Assembly: GCA_964637345.1 (NCBI GenBank) | Contig: CAZWTD010000015.1 | Location: forward strand, 1 to 30,312 | DNA from: CAZWTD01 sp964637345 | GTDB lineage: Bacteria; Patescibacteriota; Patescibacteriia; HK-STAS-PATE-3 | Reading direction: 5' to 3' | Length of the DNA: 30,312 bases | In this document: piece by piece, positions 17,297 to 25,091 of the stretch | Layout of the letters: each line of letters begins with the position of its first letter | Position numbering within the stretch: the stretch's first letter is position 1 | Made by a program: the position numbers and the translations under genes | The notes under the pieces: model-generated | Told to the model about the DNA's origin: nothing | Databases searched by the model: none | The model's input: the letters and a program-made list of their open reading frames with translations, nothing else

Positions 17297-18363
17297 AGAT
17301 TCGGCGAGCTTCCATACGAATACTTTTTCCAATCATAGCGCTGTTGGTGTTGAGTCTCGCGCCACTTCGGACTTTCGCGCAAGAAACAGTGAAGGATTGC
17401 GGAAGCGCTGAAGTACTCCTCCAGCTTAACGGGCGAGTTCAATTGAACGTGCCATTACCGGGCCTAACCGATGCTGTCCGTTGTAAGACAGACGAGGGAG
17501 GGATTCGGACTTACCACCTGGTGATCTCCGAACCGGGGAACGAGCTTTCGACCTACCTTCGGGCCTTTTATGTGTATTTCGTTTGGATTGTTGGGATCTT
17601 AGCGACGGTGATGATAATGTTCGCCGGAATTCGTTGGATCACCGCGGCCGGAAACACTTCGCAGATCCAAAACGCCAAAACGACCATGAATGGCGCGGTC
17701 ATTGGCCTCGTGCTCACCTTAACCTCTTACGTTATTCTTCAGGCGATTAATCCTGAGTTGGTGCGTCTGCGGGTACCATTTGTTGAAGGTGTTACCCCGA
17801 TTTATACCGGAGATTACTGTAAAGTAATCAAGGGTGTTGATTATCAGGAACTCGCGACAAAAGCTGGAGTGAAATGTGGAGAGGTTTTTCAATATGAGGA
17901 TAAACTCTCTAGCGCCAAAGTTATCTGTATGAGTCAATATTGTGCAGAAGCGGGAAAGACTTGTTTAACTTGTAAAGGTCCTAATGACCCCTTTCTTTCC
18001 TGCGACGCGATAGGATATACGTGCGGCTATTACGAAGCCCCCGTCGTCATTTCTGGGACACTCTTGAACCCAGCTGACGTGAACGTTCAGAAAGTACAGC
18101 TCTGGTCGTTCGCTGCTAATTTTGGAAATACTCGTGGGTTACTTGATGAGTTTGAGCCATCCGGGCCTTTTGTTGACGGTACGCAATTTACGCTCGATTC
18201 TGGGGGAGAGGATGTGACTCTAGGGCAGTTTTATTTAAAGCTTATTAAGAGCGGCGAGGGGGATTGCGAGTCACGGGAGTTTACTGTTCCAGTTCGAGTG
18301 GGGCAACCCGGTCAGCGAAGCGTAACCATTGCTGCTGATGATTGTGCTTTAACTGAGTTATAG
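17293..18363 (+). CDS. VirB2-like T4SS pilin with Cys-rich C-terminal extension (pilin 1)
   Basis: A 356-residue protein starting in an ATGA overlap with the previous gene. A signal peptide (1-29, ending FAQ) and a short N-terminal region with Cys36 and Cys64 precede the pilin core: two membrane helices (about 91-112 and 133-152) joined by a GIRWITAAGN loop, as in the T4SS pilin family (VirB2/TrbC-like) of CPR bacteria. Ordinary VirB2 subunits are about 70-120 residues; here about 200 extra residues follow, with a Cys-rich cluster (CKVIKG, CGEVF, ICMSQYC, CLTCKGP, CDAIGYTCGYY, about 176-246) and a beta-rich FN3/Ig-like domain (about 250-356). Both termini should lie outside the cytoplasm. It shares its core with the larger pilin-transglycosylase fusion at 20251, so pilus subunits may be decorated. 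Assembly into a filament is inferred. Confidence 0.8.
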   Translation: MKIRRASIRILFPIIALLVLSLAPLRTFAQETVKDCGSAEVLLQLNGRVQLNVPLPGLTDAVRCKTDEGGIRTYHLVISEPGNELSTYLRAFYVYFVWIVGILATVMIMFAGIRWITAAGNTSQIQNAKTTMNGAVIGLVLTLTSYVILQAINPELVRLRVPFVEGVTPIYTGDYCKVIKGVDYQELATKAGVKCGEVFQYEDKLSSAKVICMSQYCAEAGKTCLTCKGPNDPFLSCDAIGYTCGYYEAPVVISGTLLNPADVNVQKVQLWSFAANFGNTRGLLDEFEPSGPFVDGTQFTLDSGGEDVTLGQFYLKLIKSGEGDCESREFTVPVRVGQPGQRSVTIAADDCALTEL

Positions 18364-18367
18364 GATT

Positions 18368-19618
18368 ATGACAATTTCTTCTATTCCTTGGCGCCGAATT
18401 CTTCCCTTCATCCTTTTCTTTTTTGGAGCAGCCCTTCTCGGCTTCCTGCTTTATATCGCGTTCTTCGCCTCATCTTCACCATCGGCGCCTAATGATAACG
18501 GGAGCCTATCCAACGGGCAGCTTCCGAATGTGAACGGAAATGTGAATCGGGGTGTTTCTGGAAATTCAAACACCTCAGGCCTGCCGATTCCTGGGTCGAG
18601 CGATGCGCCGTCTTCTGTTGCGAACGGCGGAAAGACGATCGTAAAACCGCTCATTGATACGAGCACGTCATTTGTAACCCTCGCTGGTAATGGGAGCGAT
18701 CTCATTTTTTACGATCCGGTGAGCGGAAAGTTTTATCAGACGAATGAAAGCGGAACAGAAAAACGCGCTTTGAACGACCAGGTCTTTAAAGGGGTTACTG
18801 ACGTTTCGTGGTCGACTGGACGAGAGAAGGCCGTGCTGACCTTCGCCGATGGGTCGAATGTTGTTTATGACTTTCTGCAGAAAAAGCAGGTAACACTTCC
18901 CTCGGAACTCGAAGAGTTTTCCTTTTCTCCAGACTCTTCGAAATTAGCCGCAAAGTTTATTGGCCCCTCGCAAAACGATAATTGGCTGGCGGTCATTAAT
19001 GCTGACGGGACACAGGCGCAAACAATCGAGCCGCTCGGGTCAAAAGCCAATCAGGTGAAAGTCAACTGGTCGCCCGATGGCCAAATACTCGCTACCTATC
19101 AAGAATCCCTTGACGGCGAACGGCAGCAGGTCGTCCCGCTCGGGATGAATGGGGAAAATTTTAAAACCATTGAAACCGAAGGGCGGGGCTTTGTCGGGCA
19201 GTGGGATCGAACCGGCGTCCGGATGCTCTATAGCGTCTATAGTTCCTCGACCGCCTACAACCCGGAACTCTATGTTGTTCAAGCAAGCGGGGATTCAATC
19301 GGTGACAGCAACCTCCGTCTCGGCGTTCGGACCTGGGCTGACCGCTGCGCTTTTGGCGCTTCAGGGTCAAGTGTATATTGCGCAGTCCCGATCGGGCTCA
19401 GCCAGGGAGCCGGGCTCTATCCAGAGCTCGCTGATACTCTTCCTTTTGAGTTTGTGAAGATTGATCTCGCAACAGGCTCTCAGGCGCGCATTGCATTTCC
19501 GACCGATGCAAGCGGAACTGCGCAGTATGCAGTTCGTAGCGTTCGCGTTTCCGGAACCGAGGACCTCTTGTATTTTACAGATGCCGACGGACGCATTCGA
19601 ACACTTCAACTTCGTTGA
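18368..19618 (+). CDS. Membrane-anchored beta-propeller protein
   Basis: A 416-residue protein. An N-terminal membrane helix (about 12-33) is followed by an Asn/Gly/Ser-rich linker (about 38-85) and an all-beta domain of about 330 residues. The domain shows WD40/TolB-like blades: repeated FSPDSSKLAAKF, WSPDGQILATYQE, and VSWSTGREKAVLTFADGS patterns with hydrophobic strand triplets. Such propellers are protein-interaction scaffolds; here it would face outside the membrane. Genes on both sides encode T4SS pilin and DsbA-like proteins, with 4- and 3-nt gaps, so it likely takes part in assembling or folding exported subunits. In VirB-type systems there is no direct equivalent, and I see no enzymatic motif. 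The start is the first ATG after the pilin stop; no strong SD is present. Confidence 0.75.
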   Translation: MTISSIPWRRILPFILFFFGAALLGFLLYIAFFASSSPSAPNDNGSLSNGQLPNVNGNVNRGVSGNSNTSGLPIPGSSDAPSSVANGGKTIVKPLIDTSTSFVTLAGNGSDLIFYDPVSGKFYQTNESGTEKRALNDQVFKGVTDVSWSTGREKAVLTFADGSNVVYDFLQKKQVTLPSELEEFSFSPDSSKLAAKFIGPSQNDNWLAVINADGTQAQTIEPLGSKANQVKVNWSPDGQILATYQESLDGERQQVVPLGMNGENFKTIETEGRGFVGQWDRTGVRMLYSVYSSSTAYNPELYVVQASGDSIGDSNLRLGVRTWADRCAFGASGSSVYCAVPIGLSQGAGLYPELADTLPFEFVKIDLATGSQARIAFPTDASGTAQYAVRSVRVSGTEDLLYFTDADGRIRTLQLR

Positions 19619-19621
19619 TCT

Positions 19622-20254
19622 ATGCCGCAACAGTCTTCGTCATCAATTCGCTGGCTTCTCGGACTTGGCGCCGTTCTACTTATTGCCTTTGGTTGGTGGG
19701 TATTTTCAATCCCAACAGCCCCGAATATTTCTGGAAAGGCTCCCGTACCGAAAGTGAGTGATCCTGTTCTTGGCGGAGCGAACGCGAAAGTGACGATCGT
19801 AGAATTCGGCGATTTTCAGTGCGAATATTGCCGCGAATGGTCGTCGATCTACCAGCAGCTATCCGCTAAGTATGGGACGGCAATTCGTTTAGTCTGGAAG
19901 GATAGTCCGCTTCAATCTGTTCACCCGAAAGCCCGAGGCGCGGCAATTGCTGCTCGTTGCGCTCAGCAGCAGTTTAAGTTTTGGGAATACCATGACGCTC
20001 TCTATGCAAGCCTTGATACCCTCGGCTCAGAGCGCTACCTCGCGATTGCTCAGGAATTACAGCTCGATCAAAACCGCTTTGCGACGTGTTTGAATAGCGA
20101 AGCTACGGCAAATTTGGTAGACGAAAATCTTGCTGAAGCGGCCCAGTTTAGTATCCGAAGCACGCCGACGATTTTTGTCGGTTCCTACGTGTTAACTGAA
20201 GTACCGACGTTTTCAACTATGGATGCGCTTCTGTCTTCACTCCTGTCGTCATGA
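19622..20254 (+). CDS. DsbA-type thiol:disulfide oxidoreductase, membrane-anchored
   Basis: A 210-residue protein. One N-terminal membrane helix (about 10-29) anchors a DsbA-like thioredoxin domain outside the cytoplasm. The active site is F-G-D-F-Q-C67-E-Y-C70 (CxxC), and the cis-Pro loop is STPTIF (Thr181-Pro182), with the inserted helical domain between them. This matches the Thioredoxin_4/BdbD-DsbA family, which makes or shuffles disulfides in exported proteins. It lies between the propeller gene (3-nt gap) and the pilin-transglycosylase fusion (4-nt ATGA overlap). The operon and the block before it encode several Cys-rich exported proteins (1549-residue protein, both pilins), so these are likely clients. 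No DsbB/VKOR partner is present in the window. Confidence 0.88.
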   Translation: MPQQSSSSIRWLLGLGAVLLIAFGWWVFSIPTAPNISGKAPVPKVSDPVLGGANAKVTIVEFGDFQCEYCREWSSIYQQLSAKYGTAIRLVWKDSPLQSVHPKARGAAIAARCAQQQFKFWEYHDALYASLDTLGSERYLAIAQELQLDQNRFATCLNSEATANLVDENLAEAAQFSIRSTPTIFVGSYVLTEVPTFSTMDALLSSLLSS

Positions 20255-22245
20255 TGAGCGTTTTGAGCTCCCGAAAACGGACTAATATAATGCTCACAAA
20301 GAATGTGTATTTCGGCTTGGTGGTGCTTGTCGGGGTTTTTCTCACGTTTATGGCCGTCGCTCCCGTTCAGGTCCAGGCGGAGGAGTTGTGTTGTTGCCAG
20401 ACATTTTTTGGAACTGAGAGCTGCGGACTAACAAACTGGCCAGTAGGCCAGATGGAAGCCGAGGTTTGCCTTCCCGGGTATGTCTGGACCGGTGGGCCGG
20501 TTGATCAGTGTCCGGTTGAGGTGCTGCCGGATACGAATCAAAGCCCGGCATTGTATTTTCAGCCGAACGTTGAACTCCCCGGTGTTTTTGAGGGCAAGCA
20601 GCCGGTTGACGGCAATCTCCTCGGCCGCTATCTGCGGGCTTTCTACGTCTACTTTATTTGGATTGTCGGTATCCTCGCGACCGTGATGATTATGTTCGCT
20701 GGAATCCGGTGGATCACCGCCGCGGGGAATTCTTCCCAAATTGAAAGCGCAAAATCAACGATGAATGGCGCCCTCATAGGTCTTGTATTGGCGCTTTCGT
20801 CCTTTGTGATTCTTCGTACAATTAATCCGGCCCTGGTCTCGATCGAAAACCTTTCGATTTTTAAAGTGCCGACGGTCCGGATCCAAGAGAATACCGAGTC
20901 GAGCGAAAAAGGTACGCCGGCGGCTGGACGCGTTACGACCACCATAGATCTTTCAAAAAAAGCAAACGTTACGACCTATGATGAGCTTATTCAGACAGTA
21001 GCCCAAGAGCAGGGGATTGACCCCTACTTTGTAAAAGCGATTATGATGATTGAGTCGAGCGGAAACCCGGATGCATTTTCTCCAGCCGGTGCCTGCGGAC
21101 TCATGCAGCTTCTTCCGTCGAACACGGGAAACGTTTGTTTGCGCGGCGCTGCGAACGCCGAAGCGAATATTCGCGCCGGGGTCAGCCTTTTGAAACAGTT
21201 GTTTCGTACGACCTGCCCGAGTCGGGCCCGGACGAAGAGCGGAGACTATGTTGCGTGTACGCCGTCGAAAACGAACTGTACCTCGAATGAAGCTTATGTG
21301 GCTGCGGCCTATAATGGCGGCCTAGGCTCCAACTGCTCTTCGTCTTCCTGTCCGGGAAAAACCTGGTGGGAGTGTCAAGAGAATCCTGGGTTTGCAGAGA
21401 CGCGAGACTATGTCCCGGCGGTGTTGGGGATGAAAGAGATCGTTCGGAAGTGGGGATTCGCGAGCGGGGGCGATGAAATCGCTCACCAGATTGAAACTGA
21501 CTGCAGCGACGGCATTGATAACGATCAGAACGGGGAGACCGACTGCGATGATGCGAATTGTGCTGATACGGATGCCTGTGTGCCAGCATCTTCGGAGATA
21601 TGCACTGATGGCGAAGATAACGATGGCGACGGCCAGGTTGATTGCGCGGACACGGATTGCGCAGATGACCCGTCTTGTCTTTCCGGCCCAACGGAAGAGA
21701 TTGTCTGTACTGAAGACTTTGAGGGAAATTTTCCAACAAGCACCCCGGCCTGTGCCTGGGACATTCGCTATAATTATACTGGATACACCTGGGACGACGA
21801 TATGTGCCGGCCGTCCTCAGGCCAAGGGTCGGGCTGGGTGGCCGGGGCAAGATTCAACCGAGACGGATATAGCGCCTGTACAGATTCTTATCCGAATAAC
21901 TTAGTCGCCTGGATGGTTGCCGGCCCTTTTGATTTTTCTGACGCGAGTTCAGCCGAGGTGGTTTTTGACTGGTGGCTCCGCTCGGAAGCGCGTCAGTACG
22001 ACTACTTGTACGTCGGCTACTCATTAACTGGTCACGGGTTTTCGAGCGTGGATTCGTTTAAGCAAAGCGGGGATTTCGGGGACACCTGGCATCGCGATGA
22101 AGTCTTAGAAATTCCTTCCGCAGCCGGGAAGCCGCAGGTCTGGGTCGGCTTTGAGTTTTTAACCGACGGCACGAACAGTCCAAACGTCAGGCCCAACGGC
22201 GCCTTTATCGATAATATTCGGATTAAGAAAACAGTCGGGTCGTAG
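20251..22245 (+). CDS. Composite pilin-lytic transglycosylase-acidic repeat-beta-sandwich protein (pilin 2)
   Basis: A 664-residue protein; an alternative ATG at 20290 would remove 13 residues and place the signal peptide (MLTKNVYFGLVV…VQA-EE) at the very N-terminus. Domains in order: Cys-rich segment (47-87); VirB2-like pilin core, two helices (about 129-151 and 172-190) around GIRWITAAGN; a linker; an SLT lytic transglycosylase domain (about 240-400) with the catalytic-type Glu268 in IESSGNP, then GACGLMQLLPS and AAAYNGGLGS; two acidic Cys repeats C-x-D-G-x-D-N-D-x-x-G-x-x-D-C (418-443 and 451-476), resembling Ca-binding MopE/EF-hand-like loops; and a C-terminal beta-sandwich (487-664) that begins CTEDFEGNFP. 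VirB1 (cell-wall cutting) and VirB2 (pilin) are separate genes in known T4SS. It is the last gene of the operon. Confidence 0.87.
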   Translation: MMSVLSSRKRTNIMLTKNVYFGLVVLVGVFLTFMAVAPVQVQAEELCCCQTFFGTESCGLTNWPVGQMEAEVCLPGYVWTGGPVDQCPVEVLPDTNQSPALYFQPNVELPGVFEGKQPVDGNLLGRYLRAFYVYFIWIVGILATVMIMFAGIRWITAAGNSSQIESAKSTMNGALIGLVLALSSFVILRTINPALVSIENLSIFKVPTVRIQENTESSEKGTPAAGRVTTTIDLSKKANVTTYDELIQTVAQEQGIDPYFVKAIMMIESSGNPDAFSPAGACGLMQLLPSNTGNVCLRGAANAEANIRAGVSLLKQLFRTTCPSRARTKSGDYVACTPSKTNCTSNEAYVAAAYNGGLGSNCSSSSCPGKTWWECQENPGFAETRDYVPAVLGMKEIVRKWGFASGGDEIAHQIETDCSDGIDNDQNGETDCDDANCADTDACVPASSEICTDGEDNDGDGQVDCADTDCADDPSCLSGPTEEIVCTEDFEGNFPTSTPACAWDIRYNYTGYTWDDDMCRPSSGQGSGWVAGARFNRDGYSACTDSYPNNLVAWMVAGPFDFSDASSAEVVFDWWLRSEARQYDYLYVGYSLTGHGFSSVDSFKQSGDFGDTWHRDEVLEIPSAAGKPQVWVGFEFLTDGTNSPNVRPNGAFIDNIRIKKTVGS

Positions 22246-22281
22246 CTTCCTCCGGGGTAGCCGGGGAGGCGGGGGATAGGG

Positions 22282-22287
22282 TATAGT
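22282..22287 (+). promoter_or_regulatory. -10 element of radA, leaderless type
   Basis: TATAGT ends 6 nt before the radA ATG at 22294. A start site 6-7 nt downstream of the -10 box would fall on the A of the ATG, giving a leaderless mRNA. No canonical -35 (position 22259-22264 reads AGCCGG) and no SD are present. The gap to the upstream stop is only 48 bp and includes a GC-rich imperfect hairpin (about 22250-22270) without a T-tract. Confidence 0.45.
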
Positions 22288-22293
22288 TGGACT

Positions 22294-23637
22294 ATGCCAA
22301 GCTCAAAACCCCTCTACCTGTGTGCAAATTGCGATAGTCAGTTCCCGACCTGGCAGGGCCGCTGCCCGGAGTGTTCGGCGTGGGGCACCCTTGAGTTGAA
22401 GGCCGGATCAGCGGCGCGCCAGGCCCAAGGCAAGCCCGGGACCGCCACGCCGTTTTCGACGATCGAAGGAAAGCGGATTCCTCGCCTCTCGACCGGGATG
22501 CCGGAACTTGACCATGTCTTAGGCGGCGGAATCGTCCCGGGCTCGCTCCTGCTCCTCGGCGGAGAACCGGGGATAGGAAAATCCACCCTCGTCCTTGAGC
22601 TGGCGGCCGGACTCGTGAAACAGGGAAAAAGCTGTTTGTACGTTTCGGGCGAGGAGTCCGGCGAGCAGATAAAGCTTCGCCTTGATCGATTAGGCCTTCC
22701 GGCCGAAGGTTTAGCCTACCTCGGAGCGACAGACGTTGAGACGATGATTGCGACCGCCCGGAAAGAGGCGCCGGCTCTCCTGATCGTTGACTCGATCCAA
22801 ACGGCGACCTCAGCCCAGCTGCCCGCGGAAGCCGGAACAATTGCCCAGGTTCGGACCGTCACGAACGCCTTGCTCGAGTTCGCGAAGAAGGGATCCTGCT
22901 CGGTCATCGTGATCGGGCACGTGACGAAAGAGGGCCAGGTCGCCGGGCCGAAAACGCTCGAGCATTTGGTCGATACCGTGCTCTATCTTGAGGGCGATCA
23001 TCAGCATCAGTACCGTCTTCTCCGCGCGGCGAAAAACCGTTTCGGCTCAACGAATGAAATCGGCGTCTTCGCCATGGAGGGCCGCGGGCTCGTCGAGGTC
23101 CCGAATCCGTCCCAGCTGTTTTTAGCGGAGCGTCAGGTTGGGAGCGGATCGGTTGTGACAGCTTCGGTCGAAGGCTCACGCGCCTGGCTGCTTGAGGTCC
23201 AAGCGCTCGTGAACCCGACGGCTTTTGGGCTCCCGCGCCGGACCGGGACAGGCGTTGATGCCCAGCGGCTCCAGCTCCTCTTAGCGGTACTAACCCGCCG
23301 CGTCGGATACCAGCTCGGCGACCAGGATGTCTTCGTGAACGTTGTTGGCGGCTTTCGGCTCACCGAACCGGCGGCCGATCTCGCGATCGCGGCCGCGATC
23401 GCTTCCGCCTTCCGTGACGTCCCGCTCGAGGCGCGGACGGCTTTTGTCGGCGAAGTCGGACTCGGCGGCGAACTTCGGAGCGTTCCTTTCCTCGACCGGC
23501 GGATTGCCGAGGTTGCGAAGCTCGGATTTACCCGCCTGATTGTCAGCGCAGGCAGCAAAGCAACGAGCGATAAGCTTGAGCTTGTTCGTGTGAAAACCCT
23601 TCGAGAGGGCTTAAAAGCCGCGCTCGGAAAAGGATGA
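22294..23637 (+). CDS. radA: DNA repair protein RadA (Sms)
   Basis: A 447-residue protein of normal RadA length. RadA is a RecA-like hexameric motor that promotes branch migration and processing of recombination intermediates. Visible: N-terminal C4 zinc finger (Cys10, Cys13, Cys24, Cys27 within CANC…CPEC), Walker A GGEPGIGKST (89-98), Walker B LLIVDSIQ, the RadA-specific KNRFG motif (in AAKNRFGSTNE), and a C-terminal LonC-like domain (NVVGGFRLTEPAADLAIAAA, VGEVGLGGELR). All signature residues are present. It starts a new transcription unit after the T4SS operon and overlaps the next gene by 4 nt (ATGA). By eye it is the most GC-rich gene in the window, fitting a conserved housekeeping gene. 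Confidence 0.97.
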   Translation: MPSSKPLYLCANCDSQFPTWQGRCPECSAWGTLELKAGSAARQAQGKPGTATPFSTIEGKRIPRLSTGMPELDHVLGGGIVPGSLLLLGGEPGIGKSTLVLELAAGLVKQGKSCLYVSGEESGEQIKLRLDRLGLPAEGLAYLGATDVETMIATARKEAPALLIVDSIQTATSAQLPAEAGTIAQVRTVTNALLEFAKKGSCSVIVIGHVTKEGQVAGPKTLEHLVDTVLYLEGDHQHQYRLLRAAKNRFGSTNEIGVFAMEGRGLVEVPNPSQLFLAERQVGSGSVVTASVEGSRAWLLEVQALVNPTAFGLPRRTGTGVDAQRLQLLLAVLTRRVGYQLGDQDVFVNVVGGFRLTEPAADLAIAAAIASAFRDVPLEARTAFVGEVGLGGELRSVPFLDRRIAEVAKLGFTRLIVSAGSKATSDKLELVRVKTLREGLKAALGKG

Positions 23638-25067
23638 AAAGCCAGTCTCTTGATTTTCGTTGGGGCCCAATTCCCGTCGGTTTGCTTTGGGTTAATCAGT
23701 GGCGATCGATTTTTCGTCCCCATCCAACGTATTACCCGGCCCCATGGCCTGAAACAGTGTTACTGTTCCGCGGTCCTCTGGTTTTGTTTTTAACGGACAG
23801 TCAGGAGCTTGAATCGCGAGGGTATCAGGTCTTTCGACGTTTTTTTCTTTCACCAAGAAAAAGTCAAGCCGCGTATCTGACGTGGAAGAAGATTGTGACA
23901 CAGCTACGCAGTTATCCGCGCGAGCTATCGAGCGCCCCGATGCATCAATGGCCGGATTCTGAACTTCGCTTGGCATGGAACAAGATTCATCACTTGACTG
24001 ACGCATTTTGGCGAATTGGAATTTTGCCCGAATTAGCCGCGTACGGAGCAGCGCCGGTCTTAACTCAAGAGCTGTCTCGATGTAACCTTCGTCATGTGCA
24101 GATGCAAAAAGCGAGAGCGACCTTGTCTGCGCCTGAGCAGCTTTCCTTCTATCAAGAGGAAGAGCGTGCGCTTCTTTCCATCTATCGCCTTCCATCAAAA
24201 GAGCGACACGAACAGCTCCGAAAACATGCAAAAGAATTTCATTGGATACGAAATTCCTACGCCGGCGCGGGACAGACCTCTTTGTCCTATTTCTCTCAGC
24301 GCTTCCGGGCGCATCGGTCGGACTGGCGTCACGCGTTGAGAACCTTAGAATCGCACACAGAAAATATCCGAAGGCAACGGACTCGTACTCTTCGCGCCCT
24401 CGGAAAAGCCCCGACGATTACTACCCTTGCTGAAGGGTTGCGCTTCGCGATTGCTTGGCAAGATGAACGGAAAGGGGAGATCTTCCGATATCTTTCTTCA
24501 GTTGATCGACTCGCTCGAGAAATTGCTCGGAGGAATCGTTTTCCACTATCCTTACTCAAGAACGCCCTGTCTGAAGAAGTTGAGGTTAAGTTGAGTCAAT
24601 CACTTCGCCGACAGTTGCAGAGCCGAACACGAGAGCGGTTTGGAGTTCTTATGAATGGGCAAGGATGCCGTATTATTCACGGCAAGGAGGCAAAAGAGCT
24701 CGATCAGCGCTATTGGCGTCTTTCACCTGCTCATTCGATGAGGCAACTTCAGGGTATTGTTGCCCACGGAGGCGCGTCCAAGGTTGTCGGAACAGCTTTT
24801 CTCATCCGAACGCACGCTGACCTCGCGCGTTTCCCGCGCGGGGCTATCCTGGTCGCGAGCATGACCGCTCCCGAGTATGTTGTTGCGATGCGGCGCGCCC
24901 GTGCGGTTATTACCGACGAAGGAGGGATTACCTCGCATGCGGCTATTGTTTCACGCGAGCTGGGCCTGCCCTGTATTGTCGGAACAAAATACGCGACACA
25001 GATTCTCAAAACCGGCGACCGCGTGAGCGTGGATTCAAAAAATGGCTACGTGAAAAAGCTCGGGTAA
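23634..25067 (+). CDS. Protein with C-terminal PEP-utilizing mobile (phosphohistidine) domain
   Basis: A 477-residue soluble protein that overlaps radA by 4 nt. The C-terminal 110 residues form the swivelling domain of PEP synthase, PPDK and EI-type enzymes: GTAFLIRT, GAILVASMTAPEYVVAMRRARAVITDEGGITSH435AAIVSRELGLPCIVGT. His435 is the expected phosphorylated residue. The ATP-grasp and PEP-binding TIM-barrel domains of the full enzymes are missing. Instead, about 365 N-terminal residues are Arg/Leu/Glu-rich, largely helical, and not recognised. Such shortened proteins also occur in other CPR genomes, to my knowledge, and are annotated by the mobile domain only. What phosphorylates it, or whether it is catalytic, is unknown. 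A terminator 29 nt after the stop ends the radA unit. Confidence 0.85.
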   Translation: MKSQSLDFRWGPIPVGLLWVNQWRSIFRPHPTYYPAPWPETVLLFRGPLVLFLTDSQELESRGYQVFRRFFLSPRKSQAAYLTWKKIVTQLRSYPRELSSAPMHQWPDSELRLAWNKIHHLTDAFWRIGILPELAAYGAAPVLTQELSRCNLRHVQMQKARATLSAPEQLSFYQEEERALLSIYRLPSKERHEQLRKHAKEFHWIRNSYAGAGQTSLSYFSQRFRAHRSDWRHALRTLESHTENIRRQRTRTLRALGKAPTITTLAEGLRFAIAWQDERKGEIFRYLSSVDRLAREIARRNRFPLSLLKNALSEEVEVKLSQSLRRQLQSRTRERFGVLMNGQGCRIIHGKEAKELDQRYWRLSPAHSMRQLQGIVAHGGASKVVGTAFLIRTHADLARFPRGAILVASMTAPEYVVAMRRARAVITDEGGITSHAAIVSRELGLPCIVGTKYATQILKTGDRVSVDSKNGYVKKLG

Positions 25068-25091
25068 GCTTGATTGAGGTTTTCCGCAGGA

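Noticed and set aside
21182..21850. 222-residue minus-strand frame opposite the SLT/acidic-repeat region
   Set aside because: Low-complexity His/Arg/Ser/Pro-rich translation caused by antisense reading of a well-supported gene.
22246..22281. Terminator after the T4SS operon
   Set aside because: There is a GC-rich imperfect hairpin, but no T-tract follows and the stem is bulged, so I did not call it.
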